Source of the DNA: Streptomyces sp. D2-8
GTDB lineage: Bacteria > Actinomycetota > Actinomycetes > Streptomycetales > Streptomycetaceae
DNA: 64,000 nt
Assembly: GCF_023184515.1 (NCBI RefSeq)
Contig: NZ_JAAHBP010000003.1
Location: 806,001 to 870,000, forward strand
Reading direction: 5' to 3'
This document shows positions 35,550 to 44,408 of this stretch, piece after piece. The position numbers and the translations under genes were made by a program. How positions within the stretch are numbered: the first letter of the stretch is position 1; each line of letters starts with the position of its first letter. Below the pieces are notes generated by a model that saw nothing but the letters and a program-made list of their open reading frames with translations, did not search any database and had not been told where the DNA came from.

Positions 35550-36734
35550 ATGGGTGAGGGGAGTCGGACCTTCATGACCGAAGGCACCGCGGGCTGGCTG
35601 CCGCTGAGCCCGGGGGAGCGCTCCGTGGCGATCGAAGTGCTCGTCCACGGCCCGCTGTCGCGCACCGAACTCGCCCGCAGGCTGGGTCTGTCGGCCGGCA
35701 GCCTCACCCGGCTGACCAAGCCGCTGATCGAGTCGGGCCTGCTGGTCGAGGTGCCCGAGGCGGGAGCGGCCGCGGAGACGCGCCAGGGCCGCCCCTCCCA
35801 GCCGCTGGACGTCGTCGCCGACTCGGGCTTCTTCCTCGGCTTCAAGATCACGCAGGACACGGTCTACGGCGTCGTCACCACTCTTCGAAGCCGTATCGTC
35901 GCCCGCCACGACCGCCCGCTCACCACCCACGACCCCGCCGAAGTCGCCGACGTGCTGGCCGAGATGACCGCCGAATTGGCCGAGGGCCACCCCCGCCTCG
36001 CCGGGATCGGCATCGGGGTCGGCGGCTTCGTCCAGGACCGCGCCGTGGTGGGCGAGTCCCCCTTCCTGCTGTGGCGGGACGTCCCCCTGGCCGACCTGGT
36101 GGAGAGCCGCACCGGACTGCCGGTGGTCGTCGAAAACGACGTCGCCGCCCTGGTCGAGGCCGAGACCTGGTTCGGCGCCGGACGCGGCCTGGACCGCTTC
36201 GTCGTCCTCACCATCGGCGCCGGACTCGGCTACGGGCTCGTCCTCGGCGGCAAGCGGGTGCCCTTCGCGGAGGAGGACCGCGGGTTCGGGCGGCACTGGA
36301 TCGTCGACCCCAACGGGCCGCTCACCCCGGACGGCAGGCGCGGCAGTGCCGTCTCGCTGCTGACCATCCCCAGCATCCGCTACCAGATCCGGGCCGCCAC
36401 CGGCAGTGACCTCACCTATGAGGAGATCCTCGCCCTGGCCGCCGCGGGGGACCCGATGCCCGCCCGGGTCGTCGACGAGGCCGCGCGTGCCCTGGGTACG
36501 CTCGTCGCGCAGATCTCCAACTTCGTGATGCCGCAGAAGATCCTGCTCGCGGGGGAGGGGGTCGGGCTGATGGATGTGGCCCGGAAGACGGTCGAGGAGA
36601 CGGTCCGCGAGCACAGGCACCCGCTGGCCGCCCCGGTGGGCCTGGAGACGAAGGTGTCCGACTTCCACGACTGGGCGCGCGGCGCGGCCGTGTTGGCCAT
36701 CAAGGTGCTGGTGCTGGGATCGGCCGAAGCGTGA
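35550..36734 (+). CDS. ROK-family transcriptional regulator of the adjacent importer
   Basis: 394 aa. Winged HTH ~15-70 (GPLSRTELARRLGLSAGSLTR), then a ROK/actin-like domain (AGIGIGVGGFVQDR, VVVENDVAALVEAE, VLTIGAGLGYGLVLGG). The usual ROK zinc CxCGxxGC cluster is missing; the corresponding region reads GFGRHWIVDPNGPLTP, so it is probably not a functional sugar kinase. ATG 35550 has little Shine-Dalgarno signal; ATG 35574 (GAGGGGA 11 nt away) is an alternative. Divergent from the importer operon. Confidence 0.88.
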   Translation: MGEGSRTFMTEGTAGWLPLSPGERSVAIEVLVHGPLSRTELARRLGLSAGSLTRLTKPLIESGLLVEVPEAGAAAETRQGRPSQPLDVVADSGFFLGFKITQDTVYGVVTTLRSRIVARHDRPLTTHDPAEVADVLAEMTAELAEGHPRLAGIGIGVGGFVQDRAVVGESPFLLWRDVPLADLVESRTGLPVVVENDVAALVEAETWFGAGRGLDRFVVLTIGAGLGYGLVLGGKRVPFAEEDRGFGRHWIVDPNGPLTPDGRRGSAVSLLTIPSIRYQIRAATGSDLTYEEILALAAAGDPMPARVVDEAARALGTLVAQISNFVMPQKILLAGEGVGLMDVARKTVEETVREHRHPLAAPVGLETKVSDFHDWARGAAVLAIKVLVLGSAEA

Positions 36735-36897
36735 ACGACGGCGAACGTAGGGGTGGCGAAAGGTACTCGCAGGCGGCTGATGTGAACAGCCTCACGTTTA
36801 CCGGGAGATGGACGTGATCAGCAACACTGTCCGAAATGACCGTTTAGTTCGCGATTACTCACATCGTCTTCACGTCCGGCGACGTATGCTTCACAGC

Positions 36898-37071
36898 ATG
36901 TCCACCACTGTTGAAACCTCATCCGAGCGATCGGCTGACGAGGTCAACGAGGAGATCCGCGCGCTGTGGCGCCGGTCGGGCGGGACACTGAGCGTCGAGC
37001 AGCGCGAGGAATACCAGCGGCTCGTCCTGGAGTGGGCCTCCGCGGCCCCGCAGTCGGTGCCCGCGGCCTGA
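36898..37071 (+). CDS. Small hypothetical protein (57 aa)
   Basis: Short acidic, helical protein (TSSERSADEVNEEIRALWRR; EQREEYQRLVLEWASA) with no recognised domain. Codon use is typical of Streptomyces. A TATGCT hexamer at 36885-36890 ends seven bases before the ATG, so the mRNA may be leaderless. A hairpin 40 nt after the stop supports an independent unit. Confidence 0.55.
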   Translation: MSTTVETSSERSADEVNEEIRALWRRSGGTLSVEQREEYQRLVLEWASAAPQSVPAA

Positions 37072-37110
37072 CCATCACCTCGGCCCGCTGACACATCGCG
37101 ACCCTCGTCG

Positions 37111-37140
37111 AGGGGCACCCCTGATCCGTTGGGTGCCCTT
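37111..37140. terminator. Hairpin after the 57-aa gene
   Basis: AGGGGCACCC (37111-37120), ten-base loop, GGGTGCCCTT (37131-37140), one mismatch at the base. The final TT and the pyrimidine-rich continuation are terminator-like. Confidence 0.65.
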
Positions 37141-37471
37141 CTCGCACCTTCCTCGGCCGTCGTCCACGGCATCGTCGACTTCGCCGGCGGTCCGCCCGTC
37201 CGGCGCGCACAGCACACGGTCGTCACCTTCCCCGGCCGGTGCGCCGCCGTGCTCCTCCTGCCCGCCGACGCCGTTCATACCTCCGACCCGCTGTGGGGCG
37301 CCCGCTGTCCGGCGTCGGCAGCGGCACGGCCATGTGGCTGTGCCGCTGCTCGCCGCCCAGCGGCAGTTGCCCGCCCTCGCCGTGGTCCTGGCCTCCCTCT
37401 GCCCGGCCCTCCCCGTTGCTGCTCACCCTGGCCTGACGGGCCCGCCCCGCGACGGCCGGCCATCGGCGGCA
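37141..37471. other. Intergenic stretch without a supported gene
   Basis: About 330 bases between the small gene's hairpin and the protease stop. Several frames are open by composition alone, rich in Arg, Ala and Pro with no start or domain. Nothing else was recognised. Confidence 0.5.
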
Positions 37472-38818
37472 TCATCCCCAAGTGGCCGAGTAGTGCTGCC
37501 GATACGCCTTGCGGTCCTGTTCCGCGCGGATCCACCGGGTCGCCACCAGGGCGACGAGGCTGCCCGCGATGACGAGCACGCCGGGGCCGACATTGCGCGG
37601 GTCGGTGAGGCGGCTCAGCAGCGTCGACACGTCCGTGCCCGTGATCGGCGCCGACGAACCCGGTGAGGCGGCGCCCTGCGAGGCCGACGGCGCGGGGGCG
37701 GCACCCGTGCCGCCGGCCGACTTGGCCACGATCAGCTTGACCCCCAGCTCGGTCAGCGCCTTCGTCACCGGCTGGAAGAACGTCGTACCGCCCGCCCTGC
37801 AGTCCCCGCTGCCGCCCGACGTCAAGCCGAGCGCGACGCCGTCGGCGAACATCGGGCCGCCGCTGTCGCCCGGTTCGGCGCACACGTTCGTCTCGATGAG
37901 GCCGGTGACCGTGCCCTCGGGGTAGTTGACCGTCGCGTTGAGCGCGGTCACCTCTCCCTCGCGCAGTCCGCTGGTGCTGCCGCTGCGGAAGATCTTCTGC
38001 CCGACCTCCGCATCGGCGACGCCCGTGATCCGCACGCCCTTGCCGTCACCGACCGCCACGACGTCCGCGCCCTTGCCTGCACGGCCGGCGTCGTACTTCA
38101 CCAGGGAGTAGTCGTCGCCGGGAAAGCTCCCCCTGAGCGATGTGCCGACCTGCTCCCGGCCTTGGTCGTCGGCGAACCAGATGGAACCGTCGGGCCCGCA
38201 GTGCCCGGCCGTGAGGATGTAGTCGCTCTTCCCGTCGGTCACGTTGAACCCCGCCGAACAGCGCCCGGCGGTGGACAGGATGGGCTGCGCGCCGTTGACC
38301 CGTGTCGTGAACGTGCCCTCGGTGCGCTCCATGCGCACGAAGGAGCCGATGCGTTCGGCGACCTCGGTCATCCGCGACCAGTCGGAGGCGGAGACGGTGG
38401 TGTCGCCCCGTACCACCACCTGGTTGTTCTTGTAGTCCAGGGCCCACGAGGTTCCGGCGACTCTGGGTGCCGAACGCAACGCGGCCGCGGCGGACTTGAG
38501 GTCGCTCATGCTGTGGCTGACCATCTTCGCCTGCGCGCCGGCGCGCTTCACCTCGGCGGCCGCCTTCTCATCGGTGACCGCGACGACCGGCCGCCCGGCC
38601 GAGTCGAGCCAGCTGCCCGCCGTGCGGGAGTTCCCCAGCCGGGACATGAGGTCGGTGCCCTCCCCGGTCGCCGGCGGCGCAGTGAACGGGACACCGATGG
38701 TCGGGGTCGGGGGCTCGCTCGCCACGGCGTTGGTGACCATCGCTCCTCCGAGGAGGAGTCCGCCGACGGCCGCCAGCCGTGTCACTCGCCGGACGACCCG
38801 TCGTCGTGCGTGCCTCAT
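37472..38818 (-). CDS. Membrane-anchored streptogrisin-type serine protease
   Basis: 448 aa. Signal peptide (AVGGLLLGGAMVTNAVA), a ~150-residue propeptide, then chymotrypsin-fold domain ~177-360 with triad H206 (LTAGHC), D236 (GDDYSLVKYD) and S319 (AEPGDSGGP). Cysteine pairs fit S1E/streptogrisin enzymes. Unlike secreted streptogrisins, a Pro/Ser linker leads to a C-terminal helix (~411-428, GPGVLVIAGSLVALVATR) and a basic tail, giving a cell-bound protease. Target unknown. Confidence 0.9.
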   Translation of the reverse strand: MRHARRRVVRRVTRLAAVGGLLLGGAMVTNAVASEPPTPTIGVPFTAPPATGEGTDLMSRLGNSRTAGSWLDSAGRPVVAVTDEKAAAEVKRAGAQAKMVSHSMSDLKSAAAALRSAPRVAGTSWALDYKNNQVVVRGDTTVSASDWSRMTEVAERIGSFVRMERTEGTFTTRVNGAQPILSTAGRCSAGFNVTDGKSDYILTAGHCGPDGSIWFADDQGREQVGTSLRGSFPGDDYSLVKYDAGRAGKGADVVAVGDGKGVRITGVADAEVGQKIFRSGSTSGLREGEVTALNATVNYPEGTVTGLIETNVCAEPGDSGGPMFADGVALGLTSGGSGDCRAGGTTFFQPVTKALTELGVKLIVAKSAGGTGAAPAPSASQGAASPGSSAPITGTDVSTLLSRLTDPRNVGPGVLVIAGSLVALVATRWIRAEQDRKAYRQHYSATWG

Positions 38819-38940
38819 GCATGGCTCCCGAACCCGAACATCACGGTGCGAACACCGCGGGGCCCTCCTTGAGTTGAGCGCCCTTCATCCATACGGGTCG
38901 CAGTCGCGCCGCGTTCAGCGCGCCGGGGATCTCTTCGGCG

Positions 38941-39930
38941 TCATCCGGCGAGCGGGGCCGCGAGCAGGGCCCCGCTGCGCGCGTCGCCCCACACCGAGTC
39001 CGGATCGACGTAGGGCCGCAGCAGAGCGGTGAGCGCGGGGTCCCCGCGGCCGTTCAGCTCGTCGGAGGCGATCTTGCGGGCGATCCCGGCGAGGAAGTCC
39101 GCCACCTGCACCCGCGCGTCGTCGCGCGCGACGACCAGCCGCAGCCCGGCCAGGCCGATCCCGGCCCGTCGGGCCGTGCCCTCGATCCACGCGATGCGGT
39201 CCGGCGTCAGCATGTTCTGCCGGTCGTGCACCAGGTGGACCGGCCGCCCGTCACGGCTCCACAGCGCGGCCGTCCGCACGATCGCCGGGAGCAGCGGGTT
39301 GAGCAGCGGGATCAGGGGCGGCCCGGCCAGGCAACCGTCCCGGTAGGAGACCGCGCGGGGCCGGGTCGCGGCGAGCCGCTCCAGGATCCTCGCCGCGTCC
39401 GTCCGCGGGTGCGCGCGGCGCAGGGCGTCGACCGTGCCGTAGAAGGCGTCCACCGGGTCCCCGTCGTGACGGACCCGCAGCAACTGGTTGGCCGCCTCCA
39501 GGAACGCCCGCCAGCCGTCCTCCCCGAAGGCCGGGCGCCCCGCGCGGAACAGGGCGGCGGCCTCGGCCGCGTCGCCCAGCAGCAGGCCGAGGGTCCGGTC
39601 CACCACGAAGAACGTCTTCTCCATGAGGTGCACCCGCGCCTGCCCGTCGATCGGCCCCTGCGGCGCGAGCAGCCACTCCAGCACCGCGCGGTGCTTCTCC
39701 CGCAGCAGATGGTTCGCCTTGTACTCCTCGGCCGGAGAGCGGATCCGGTCCCGGATCTCTCCCACCGCCGCCGCGGCCGACGCCACGGACAGGGAGACGC
39801 CGGCGTGGGCGAACACGTCCGTGTTCCCGCCGGTGAGGTTCTCACCGTCCGACCCCGACTCGTCGCAGGCGATCTCCAGCAACGCGCCCGCCGCCCCGCC
39901 CCGCTCCCCGTCCACAAGATTCCCGGTCAC
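38941..39930 (-). CDS. DUF3800-type protein (RNase-H-like acidic residues)
   Basis: 329 aa from GTG 39930; a longer frame is open but overlaps the divergent lyase gene. [14 protein letters not shown] opens the fold with the paired acidic residues typical of DUF3800. Later [21 protein letters not shown] and [15 protein letters not shown] match the family's D-x-x and (I/V)Q-x-AD blocks. DUF3800 is predicted to have an RNase-H-like nuclease fold, sometimes in defence loci, but no partner is present. Divergent from the MalY-like gene with only 24 nt between starts. Confidence 0.65.
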   Translation of the reverse strand: MTGNLVDGERGGAAGALLEIACDESGSDGENLTGGNTDVFAHAGVSLSVASAAAAVGEIRDRIRSPAEEYKANHLLREKHRAVLEWLLAPQGPIDGQARVHLMEKTFFVVDRTLGLLLGDAAEAAALFRAGRPAFGEDGWRAFLEAANQLLRVRHDGDPVDAFYGTVDALRRAHPRTDAARILERLAATRPRAVSYRDGCLAGPPLIPLLNPLLPAIVRTAALWSRDGRPVHLVHDRQNMLTPDRIAWIEGTARRAGIGLAGLRLVVARDDARVQVADFLAGIARKIASDELNGRGDPALTALLRPYVDPDSVWGDARSGALLAAPLAG

Positions 39931-39954
39931 CGCACGGCCCCCTATCGTGTGCCC

Positions 39955-41133
39955 ATGACCAGGATCCCGCACGAGACGTCCGGTGAACCGAATCCCCTGC
40001 AAGCCCTCACCCTCGACCGCCTCCGGCAGCGCACCAGCATGAAGTGGCGCGCCTACCCGCAGGACGTGCTGCCGCTGTGGGTGGCCGAGATGGACGTGCC
40101 GCTCGCCGAGCCCGTCGTGCGCGCCGTCACCGACGCGCTCCACCTCGGTGACACCGGCTACCCGGCCGGCACGGCCTACGCGCAGGCCCTGGCCGCCTTC
40201 GCCGGGAAGCGGTGGGGCTGGGACGGGCTCGCCGTGGAGCGCACAGCGATCGTGCCGGACGTCATGATGGGTGTCGTCGAGATGCTCAAACTGGTCACCG
40301 GCCCCGGCGACACCGTGGTCGTGAACCCGCCCGTGTACCCGCCGTTCTACCCGTTCGTGGAGCACATGGACCGGCGGGTGGCCGAGGCCCCGCTCGGGGC
40401 GGACGAGCGCATCGACCTCGGTGTCCTGGAGGAAACCTTCCGGCAGGCCGTGGCGGACCGGCGCCGGGCCGCCTACCTGCTGTGCAACCCCCATAACCCG
40501 ACCGGCACCGTGCACACCGCCGAGGAGCTGTCCGCCGTCGCGGGGCTCGCCGAGCGGTACGGCGTGCGTGTCGTCGCCGACGAGATCCACGCCCCCCTCG
40601 TGGTCGGCGGCGCCGGCTTCGTGCCGTATCTGAGCGTGCCGGGCGCCGAGCGCGGCCTGTCGCTGATGTCGGCCTCCAAGGGCTGGAACCTGGCCGGGCT
40701 CAAGGCCGCCCTCGCGATCGCCGGGCCCGGGGCCGCCGCCGACCTGGAGCGGATGCCCGAGGAGGTGGGGCACGGTCCGAGCCACGTCGCCGTCATCGCC
40801 CACACCGCCGCCCTGCGCGACGGCGTCGCCTGGCTGGACGCCCTGCTGGCCGGCCTCGACGGCAACCGGCGGCTGCTCACGGACCTGCTGGCCGAGCACC
40901 TGCCCGCGATCCGCTACCGGCCGGGCGACGCCACCTACCTGGCCTGGCTCGACTGCCGCGCCCTCGGGCTCGGCGACGACCCGGCCGACGTCTTCCTGCA
41001 CCGCGGCCGCGTCGCCCTCAACTCCGGCCTCCCCTTCGGCACCGGCGGCTCCGGCCACGTCCGCCTCAACCTGGCGACCTCGCAGGAGGTGCTCACGGAG
41101 GCGGTGCGCAGAATGGCGGCGGCGCTGCACTGA
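39955..41133 (+). CDS. MalY/PatB-type cystathionine beta-lyase (aminotransferase fold)
   Basis: 392 aa PLP enzyme. [21 protein letters not shown] (Asp for pyridine N), and [12 protein letters not shown] with the Schiff-base Lys. The LWVAEMDVP start and length fit the MalY/PatB branch that cleaves C-S bonds, yielding homocysteine or thiols. ATG 39955 is the first consistent start. Followed 30 nt later by a PPOX-type protein. Confidence 0.9.
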   Translation: MTRIPHETSGEPNPLQALTLDRLRQRTSMKWRAYPQDVLPLWVAEMDVPLAEPVVRAVTDALHLGDTGYPAGTAYAQALAAFAGKRWGWDGLAVERTAIVPDVMMGVVEMLKLVTGPGDTVVVNPPVYPPFYPFVEHMDRRVAEAPLGADERIDLGVLEETFRQAVADRRRAAYLLCNPHNPTGTVHTAEELSAVAGLAERYGVRVVADEIHAPLVVGGAGFVPYLSVPGAERGLSLMSASKGWNLAGLKAALAIAGPGAAADLERMPEEVGHGPSHVAVIAHTAALRDGVAWLDALLAGLDGNRRLLTDLLAEHLPAIRYRPGDATYLAWLDCRALGLGDDPADVFLHRGRVALNSGLPFGTGGSGHVRLNLATSQEVLTEAVRRMAAALH

Positions 41134-41163
41134 CCCCGGGGGCACGCTCGTACACTGCCCGCC

Positions 41164-41544
41164 ATGGACGACAGGACCCTGGACGAACTCGGCGCGGGCA
41201 AATACCTGCTGATCACCAGCTACCGCAAGAACGGTACGCCGGTCGCCACCCCGGTCTGGGTGGTACGCGACGGGGACGCGCTCGGCGCGTGGACGCCCGC
41301 CGGCTCCTGGAAGGTGAAGCGGATCCGCAACCGGGCCGATGTCCTCGTCGGCCCCTGCGACCTGCGCGGCAACCCCACCGGCGACCAGGTGCCCGCGACG
41401 GCGGAGATCTGCGACCCGGCCACCACCGCCCGCTACCGGAAGCTGATCGCCCGCAAGTACGGCCTGACGGGCCGGCTGACCCTGCTCGGCAGCCGGCTGC
41501 GCCGGGGCCTGGACGGCACCGTGGGCATCCGCATCACCCTGTGA
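41164..41544 (+). CDS. PPOX-class F420/FMN-binding oxidoreductase
   Basis: 126 aa split-barrel flavin-type protein. LITSYRKNGTPVATPVWVV (strand pair near the flavin phosphate), GSWKVKRIRNRADVLVGPCD, and YGLTGRLTLLG. The class uses F420 in most actinomycete members. It may be cotranscribed with the upstream lyase. Substrate unknown. Confidence 0.85.
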   Translation: MDDRTLDELGAGKYLLITSYRKNGTPVATPVWVVRDGDALGAWTPAGSWKVKRIRNRADVLVGPCDLRGNPTGDQVPATAEICDPATTARYRKLIARKYGLTGRLTLLGSRLRRGLDGTVGIRITL

Positions 41545-41551
41545 CGTTCAG

Positions 41552-41562
41552 CAAGCGCTTTC
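41552..41562. promoter_or_regulatory. LacI-type palindrome upstream of the second Gfo/Idh gene
   Basis: CAAGCGCTTTC contains the perfect 8-bp AAGCGCTT palindrome (41553-41560) typical of LacI/GalR operators. The identical 11 bases recur at 57451-57461 before a sugar-binding protein gene. Located about 47 nt upstream of the Gfo/Idh/MocA ATG. Confidence 0.55.
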
Positions 41563-41608
41563 GGTCGCAGGAGAGTGGACGCCCGGTCCGCGGGAAAGGG
41601 CACCTGCC

Positions 41609-42946
41609 ATGAGCCGAACTCCCGTCCTGCGCGCAGCCGTCGTCGGCACCGGCCACCGGGCCCAGCTGTTCACCCGTGGCCTCGCCGAACGCCCCGGCCA
41701 CGTCGTGGCCGCGCTGTGCGACCCCAGCCCGACCCGGATGGCCTTCCACAACCGGCTGCTGGCCGAGACCGGCGCACCGGCCGCCACCACGTGGGAGCCC
41801 GACCGCTTCACCGACCTGCTCGCCGAGGAGGGCATCGACGAGGTCGTCGTCACCACCGTCGACGCCGAGCACGACCGTTACATCGTCCCGGCCCTCGAGG
41901 CGGGCTGCCGGGTCGTCACCGAGAAACCGATGACCGTCGACGCCGGGCGCTGCGCCCGCATCCTCGGCACCGTCCGCGAGACCGGCAACTCCCTGACCGT
42001 CGCCTTCAACTACCGTTTCAACCCCGTGCACGAGAAGGTCCGCGCCCTGCTCGCCGACGGCGCGATCGGCGAGGTGCTGTCGGTCCACTTCGAGTGGCTG
42101 CTCGACGTACGGCACGGCGCCGACTACTTCCGCCGCTGGCACCGCGAGAAGCGCCACAGCGGCGGCCTGATGGTGCACAAGTCCTCGCACCACTTCGACC
42201 TGGTGAACTGGTGGCTCGCCGACGAGCCCCGGGAGGCCTTCGGCTACGGGCGGCTCGGCTTCTACGGCCGCGAGGCGGGGGAGCGGCATGGACTGCGCCG
42301 GCACTACGACCGCGCCCACGGCGCCGAGCGGGCCGCCGACGACCCCTTCGCCCTGGACCTCGCGGCCAACGACACCCTGCGCGCCCTCTACCTCGACGCC
42401 GAAGGCGACGACGGCTATCTGCGCGACCGCAATGTCTTCGACGGGCCGGTCACCATCGAGGACGACATGTCCGTCCTCGTGCGCTACGCGCGCGGCGCGA
42501 CCATGACGTACCACCTGAGCGCCTACTCCCCGTGGGAGGGCTACCGGGTGATGTTCAACGGCAGCGCGGGCCGGCTGGAGCTGGAGGTGGAGGAGAGCCG
42601 CTGGCAGCCGCCGCCGACCCGGGTCGCCTCGGCGGTCGGCGCGGTGCACGGGGACGCGGCGGCCGAGCACGCGGGCGGCGCCCGCCTGACCCTGCGCCCG
42701 CTGTGGCAGCCCCCGGTGGACGTGCCGCTCGCGGTCGCCCACGAGGCCCACGGCGGCGGTGATCCGCGCATGCTCGACGCGCTGTTCGGCCCCGCCGGCC
42801 CCCACCGCCCGGCGGACATCGCCGCCGCCACCCATCCGACGGCCACCGAACGCGACGGGGCACTGGCCCTGGCGGTCGGACTGGCGGCCAACCGGAGCTT
42901 CGAGACGGGACGGCCGGTGCGCACCGACGACCTGATCGCCGACTGA
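41609..42946 (+). CDS. Gfo/Idh/MocA-family oxidoreductase
   Basis: 445 aa. N-terminal Rossmann AAVVGTGHRAQLFTRGLAE, EEGIDEVVVTTVDAEHD, CRVVTEKPMTVD with the family EKP lysine, FNYRFNPVHEK. C-terminal domain includes HKSSHHFDLVNWWL. NAD(P)-dependent oxidation or reduction of a sugar or glycoside. Preceded by an AAGCGCTT site matching that of the amino-sugar importer. Paralogue of the gene at 30907. Confidence 0.92.
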   Translation: MSRTPVLRAAVVGTGHRAQLFTRGLAERPGHVVAALCDPSPTRMAFHNRLLAETGAPAATTWEPDRFTDLLAEEGIDEVVVTTVDAEHDRYIVPALEAGCRVVTEKPMTVDAGRCARILGTVRETGNSLTVAFNYRFNPVHEKVRALLADGAIGEVLSVHFEWLLDVRHGADYFRRWHREKRHSGGLMVHKSSHHFDLVNWWLADEPREAFGYGRLGFYGREAGERHGLRRHYDRAHGAERAADDPFALDLAANDTLRALYLDAEGDDGYLRDRNVFDGPVTIEDDMSVLVRYARGATMTYHLSAYSPWEGYRVMFNGSAGRLELEVEESRWQPPPTRVASAVGAVHGDAAAEHAGGARLTLRPLWQPPVDVPLAVAHEAHGGGDPRMLDALFGPAGPHRPADIAAATHPTATERDGALALAVGLAANRSFETGRPVRTDDLIAD

Positions 42947-42953
42947 GGGGACG

Positions 42954-43373
42954 TCAGCTCCAGGCCCGGTAGGGCTCGTCCAGCAGCTGGAAGACCGGCT
43001 CGCCCCGTACCGGGTCCTTGGCCGTGGACAGCCGTACCCGGTCCCCGCTGTGGATGCCGATCGGCGGGCCCATCACCCGGCCGCGCACCACGAAGCCCTC
43101 GGACATCTCGATCAGGGAGACGTTGCGCGCCGCGGGGGTGTTGCGGTGCACGACGGTGGAGTGCCGCACCGTGCCCGTGCCCTCGGCGCGCTCCGTGCGC
43201 AGCTCGCTGCCCCGGCAGACCGGACAGAGCAGCCGGTGGTACATGGCGGTGCCGCACCAGGTGCAGCGCTGGAAGAGGATGGCCTCCGAGTCCTGGCCCC
43301 TCGGGTCGAGCAGACCCGTCGCGGAGCCGGCTGCCTGCTGAGTGACGCTTCCTGAGTGGTACACGCTGGTCAA
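42954..43373 (-). CDS. DUF35-type zinc-ribbon/OB-fold protein
   Basis: 139 aa. Zinc ribbon C-x2-C-x9-C-x2-C (CTWCGTAMYHRLLCPVC), then OB fold (GTGTVRHSTVVHRNT, FVVRGRVMGPPIGIHSGDRV). Usually partners acyl-CoA thiolases (ChsH2-type) in steroid or acyl metabolism. No thiolase or acyl-CoA gene is nearby, so partner is unknown. Two GGCACT-type sites lie just upstream. It is downstream of a TetR gene on the same strand. Confidence 0.85.
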   Translation of the reverse strand: MTSVYHSGSVTQQAAGSATGLLDPRGQDSEAILFQRCTWCGTAMYHRLLCPVCRGSELRTERAEGTGTVRHSTVVHRNTPAARNVSLIEMSEGFVVRGRVMGPPIGIHSGDRVRLSTAKDPVRGEPVFQLLDEPYRAWS

Positions 43374-43464
43374 CTCCCTGCACTCGGCCGGAATCCGCGC
43401 ACGCGATCACCCGCGCACACGTGTGCGCGGTTCGCCGTGCCACCGTGCACGCAGCACAGAGTAT

Positions 43465-43499
43465 GGCACTCAGTGCCACTCGTAAAGGCACTCCGTACC
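43465..43499. promoter_or_regulatory. Paired operator upstream of the OB-fold gene
   Basis: GGCACTCAGTGCC (43465-43477), a perfect palindrome around a single C, followed 22 bases on by GGCACTCCGTACC (43487-43499). The 22-bp spacing is two helical turns, as for two TetR dimers on one DNA face. The same motif precedes the TetR gene itself. Confidence 0.65.
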
Positions 43500-43515
43500 C
43501 TCAATGTGCGAAGGC

Positions 43516-44229
43516 TCAGCCCCGCCCGAGCGTCGCCTCGATCTCCTGCACGACCCGCCACAGCGGTGCCCCGCGCCGCGAGACGACGACCACCACGTCC
43601 TCCTCCTGCCGCGCCACGGCCGGCGGCACCGGAGTCCCCCCGAACGCCGACTGCACGTAGGCCAGCGCGTGGCCGACCGCGGTGCTCGCCTCGCCCTGCC
43701 CGTCCGAACGCAGCCAGGAGCGCAGCGCGTTGTTGTGCGCCGCGACCACCGCCGCCGCGATCACGTCGGCCTGCAGGGTGCCGTCCCGGCGGGTCGCGAA
43801 GCGCCGGCGCAGGTACTCGGCGAGAGCCCGCTCGTAGTGCCACACGACCGACAGCTCGTAGGCGCGCAGCCCCGGCACCTGCTTGGTGAGGCGGTAGCGC
43901 TGCACGGAGAACGTCGGGTTCTCGGCGTACATGCGCAGGACGAGCCGGGCCGCGTCGCAGACCCGCCCCACGGGTTCGTCGTCGTCGGAGCCCTCCGCCA
44001 GGAAGGCCGTCATGTCGGCCAGGCAGCGCTCGTGGTCGGGGAAGACCACATCCTCCTTGGAGGGGAAGTAGCGGAAGAACGAGCGCCGTCCGACACCGGC
44101 GAGCGCCACGATGTCGTCGACTGTGGTCTGCTCGTACCCCCGCTCGAGGAACAGCTGGAAGGCCGCCGCCACCAGGGCGTCCCGCATGGGCGGCTTCCCG
44201 GGGCCGGCCTCGGCTTTCTCGGAGCTCAT
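43516..44229 (-). CDS. TetR-family transcriptional regulator
   Basis: 237 aa from ATG 44229. HTH ~15-62 (DALVAAAFQLFLERGYEQTT, VGRRSFFRYFPSKEDVV). C-terminal ligand domain with WHYERALAEYLRRRF. The same operator type lies upstream of both this gene and the downstream OB-fold gene, so autoregulation and control of that gene are likely. Confidence 0.92.
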   Translation of the reverse strand: MSSEKAEAGPGKPPMRDALVAAAFQLFLERGYEQTTVDDIVALAGVGRRSFFRYFPSKEDVVFPDHERCLADMTAFLAEGSDDDEPVGRVCDAARLVLRMYAENPTFSVQRYRLTKQVPGLRAYELSVVWHYERALAEYLRRRFATRRDGTLQADVIAAAVVAAHNNALRSWLRSDGQGEASTAVGHALAYVQSAFGGTPVPPAVARQEEDVVVVVSRRGAPLWRVVQEIEATLGRG

Positions 44230-44262
44230 GAGCGCGAACGTAGCACCCGGCACACCACTCGT

Positions 44263-44298
44263 GGCACTCAGTGCACTCGATGGGAGGTACTGAGTGCA
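44263..44298. promoter_or_regulatory. Paired operator upstream of the TetR gene
   Basis: GGCACTCAGTGCA (44263-44275) and, 23 bases on, GGTACTGAGTGCA (44286-44298), the latter matching the complement of the first palindrome with two changes. A larger inverted repeat AGTGCACTC/GAGTGCACT also spans them. Lies 34-69 nt before the TetR start. Confidence 0.6.
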
Positions 44299-44408
44299 CT
44301 GCCCGCCGGACCTGAGCGGTCTCTGAACCCCGGGCCCGGCAGCCGCGTATCTAGCGGCAGGACGATCCTCGAAGACGGGCACCCCGGGCCCGGACGAAGG
44401 AGAGCAGC

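Noticed and set aside
38941..41145. 734-codon - strand frame spanning the DUF3800 and lyase region
   Set aside because: The upstream two-thirds is the complement of the MalY-like gene; only the part from GTG 39930 matches a protein family.
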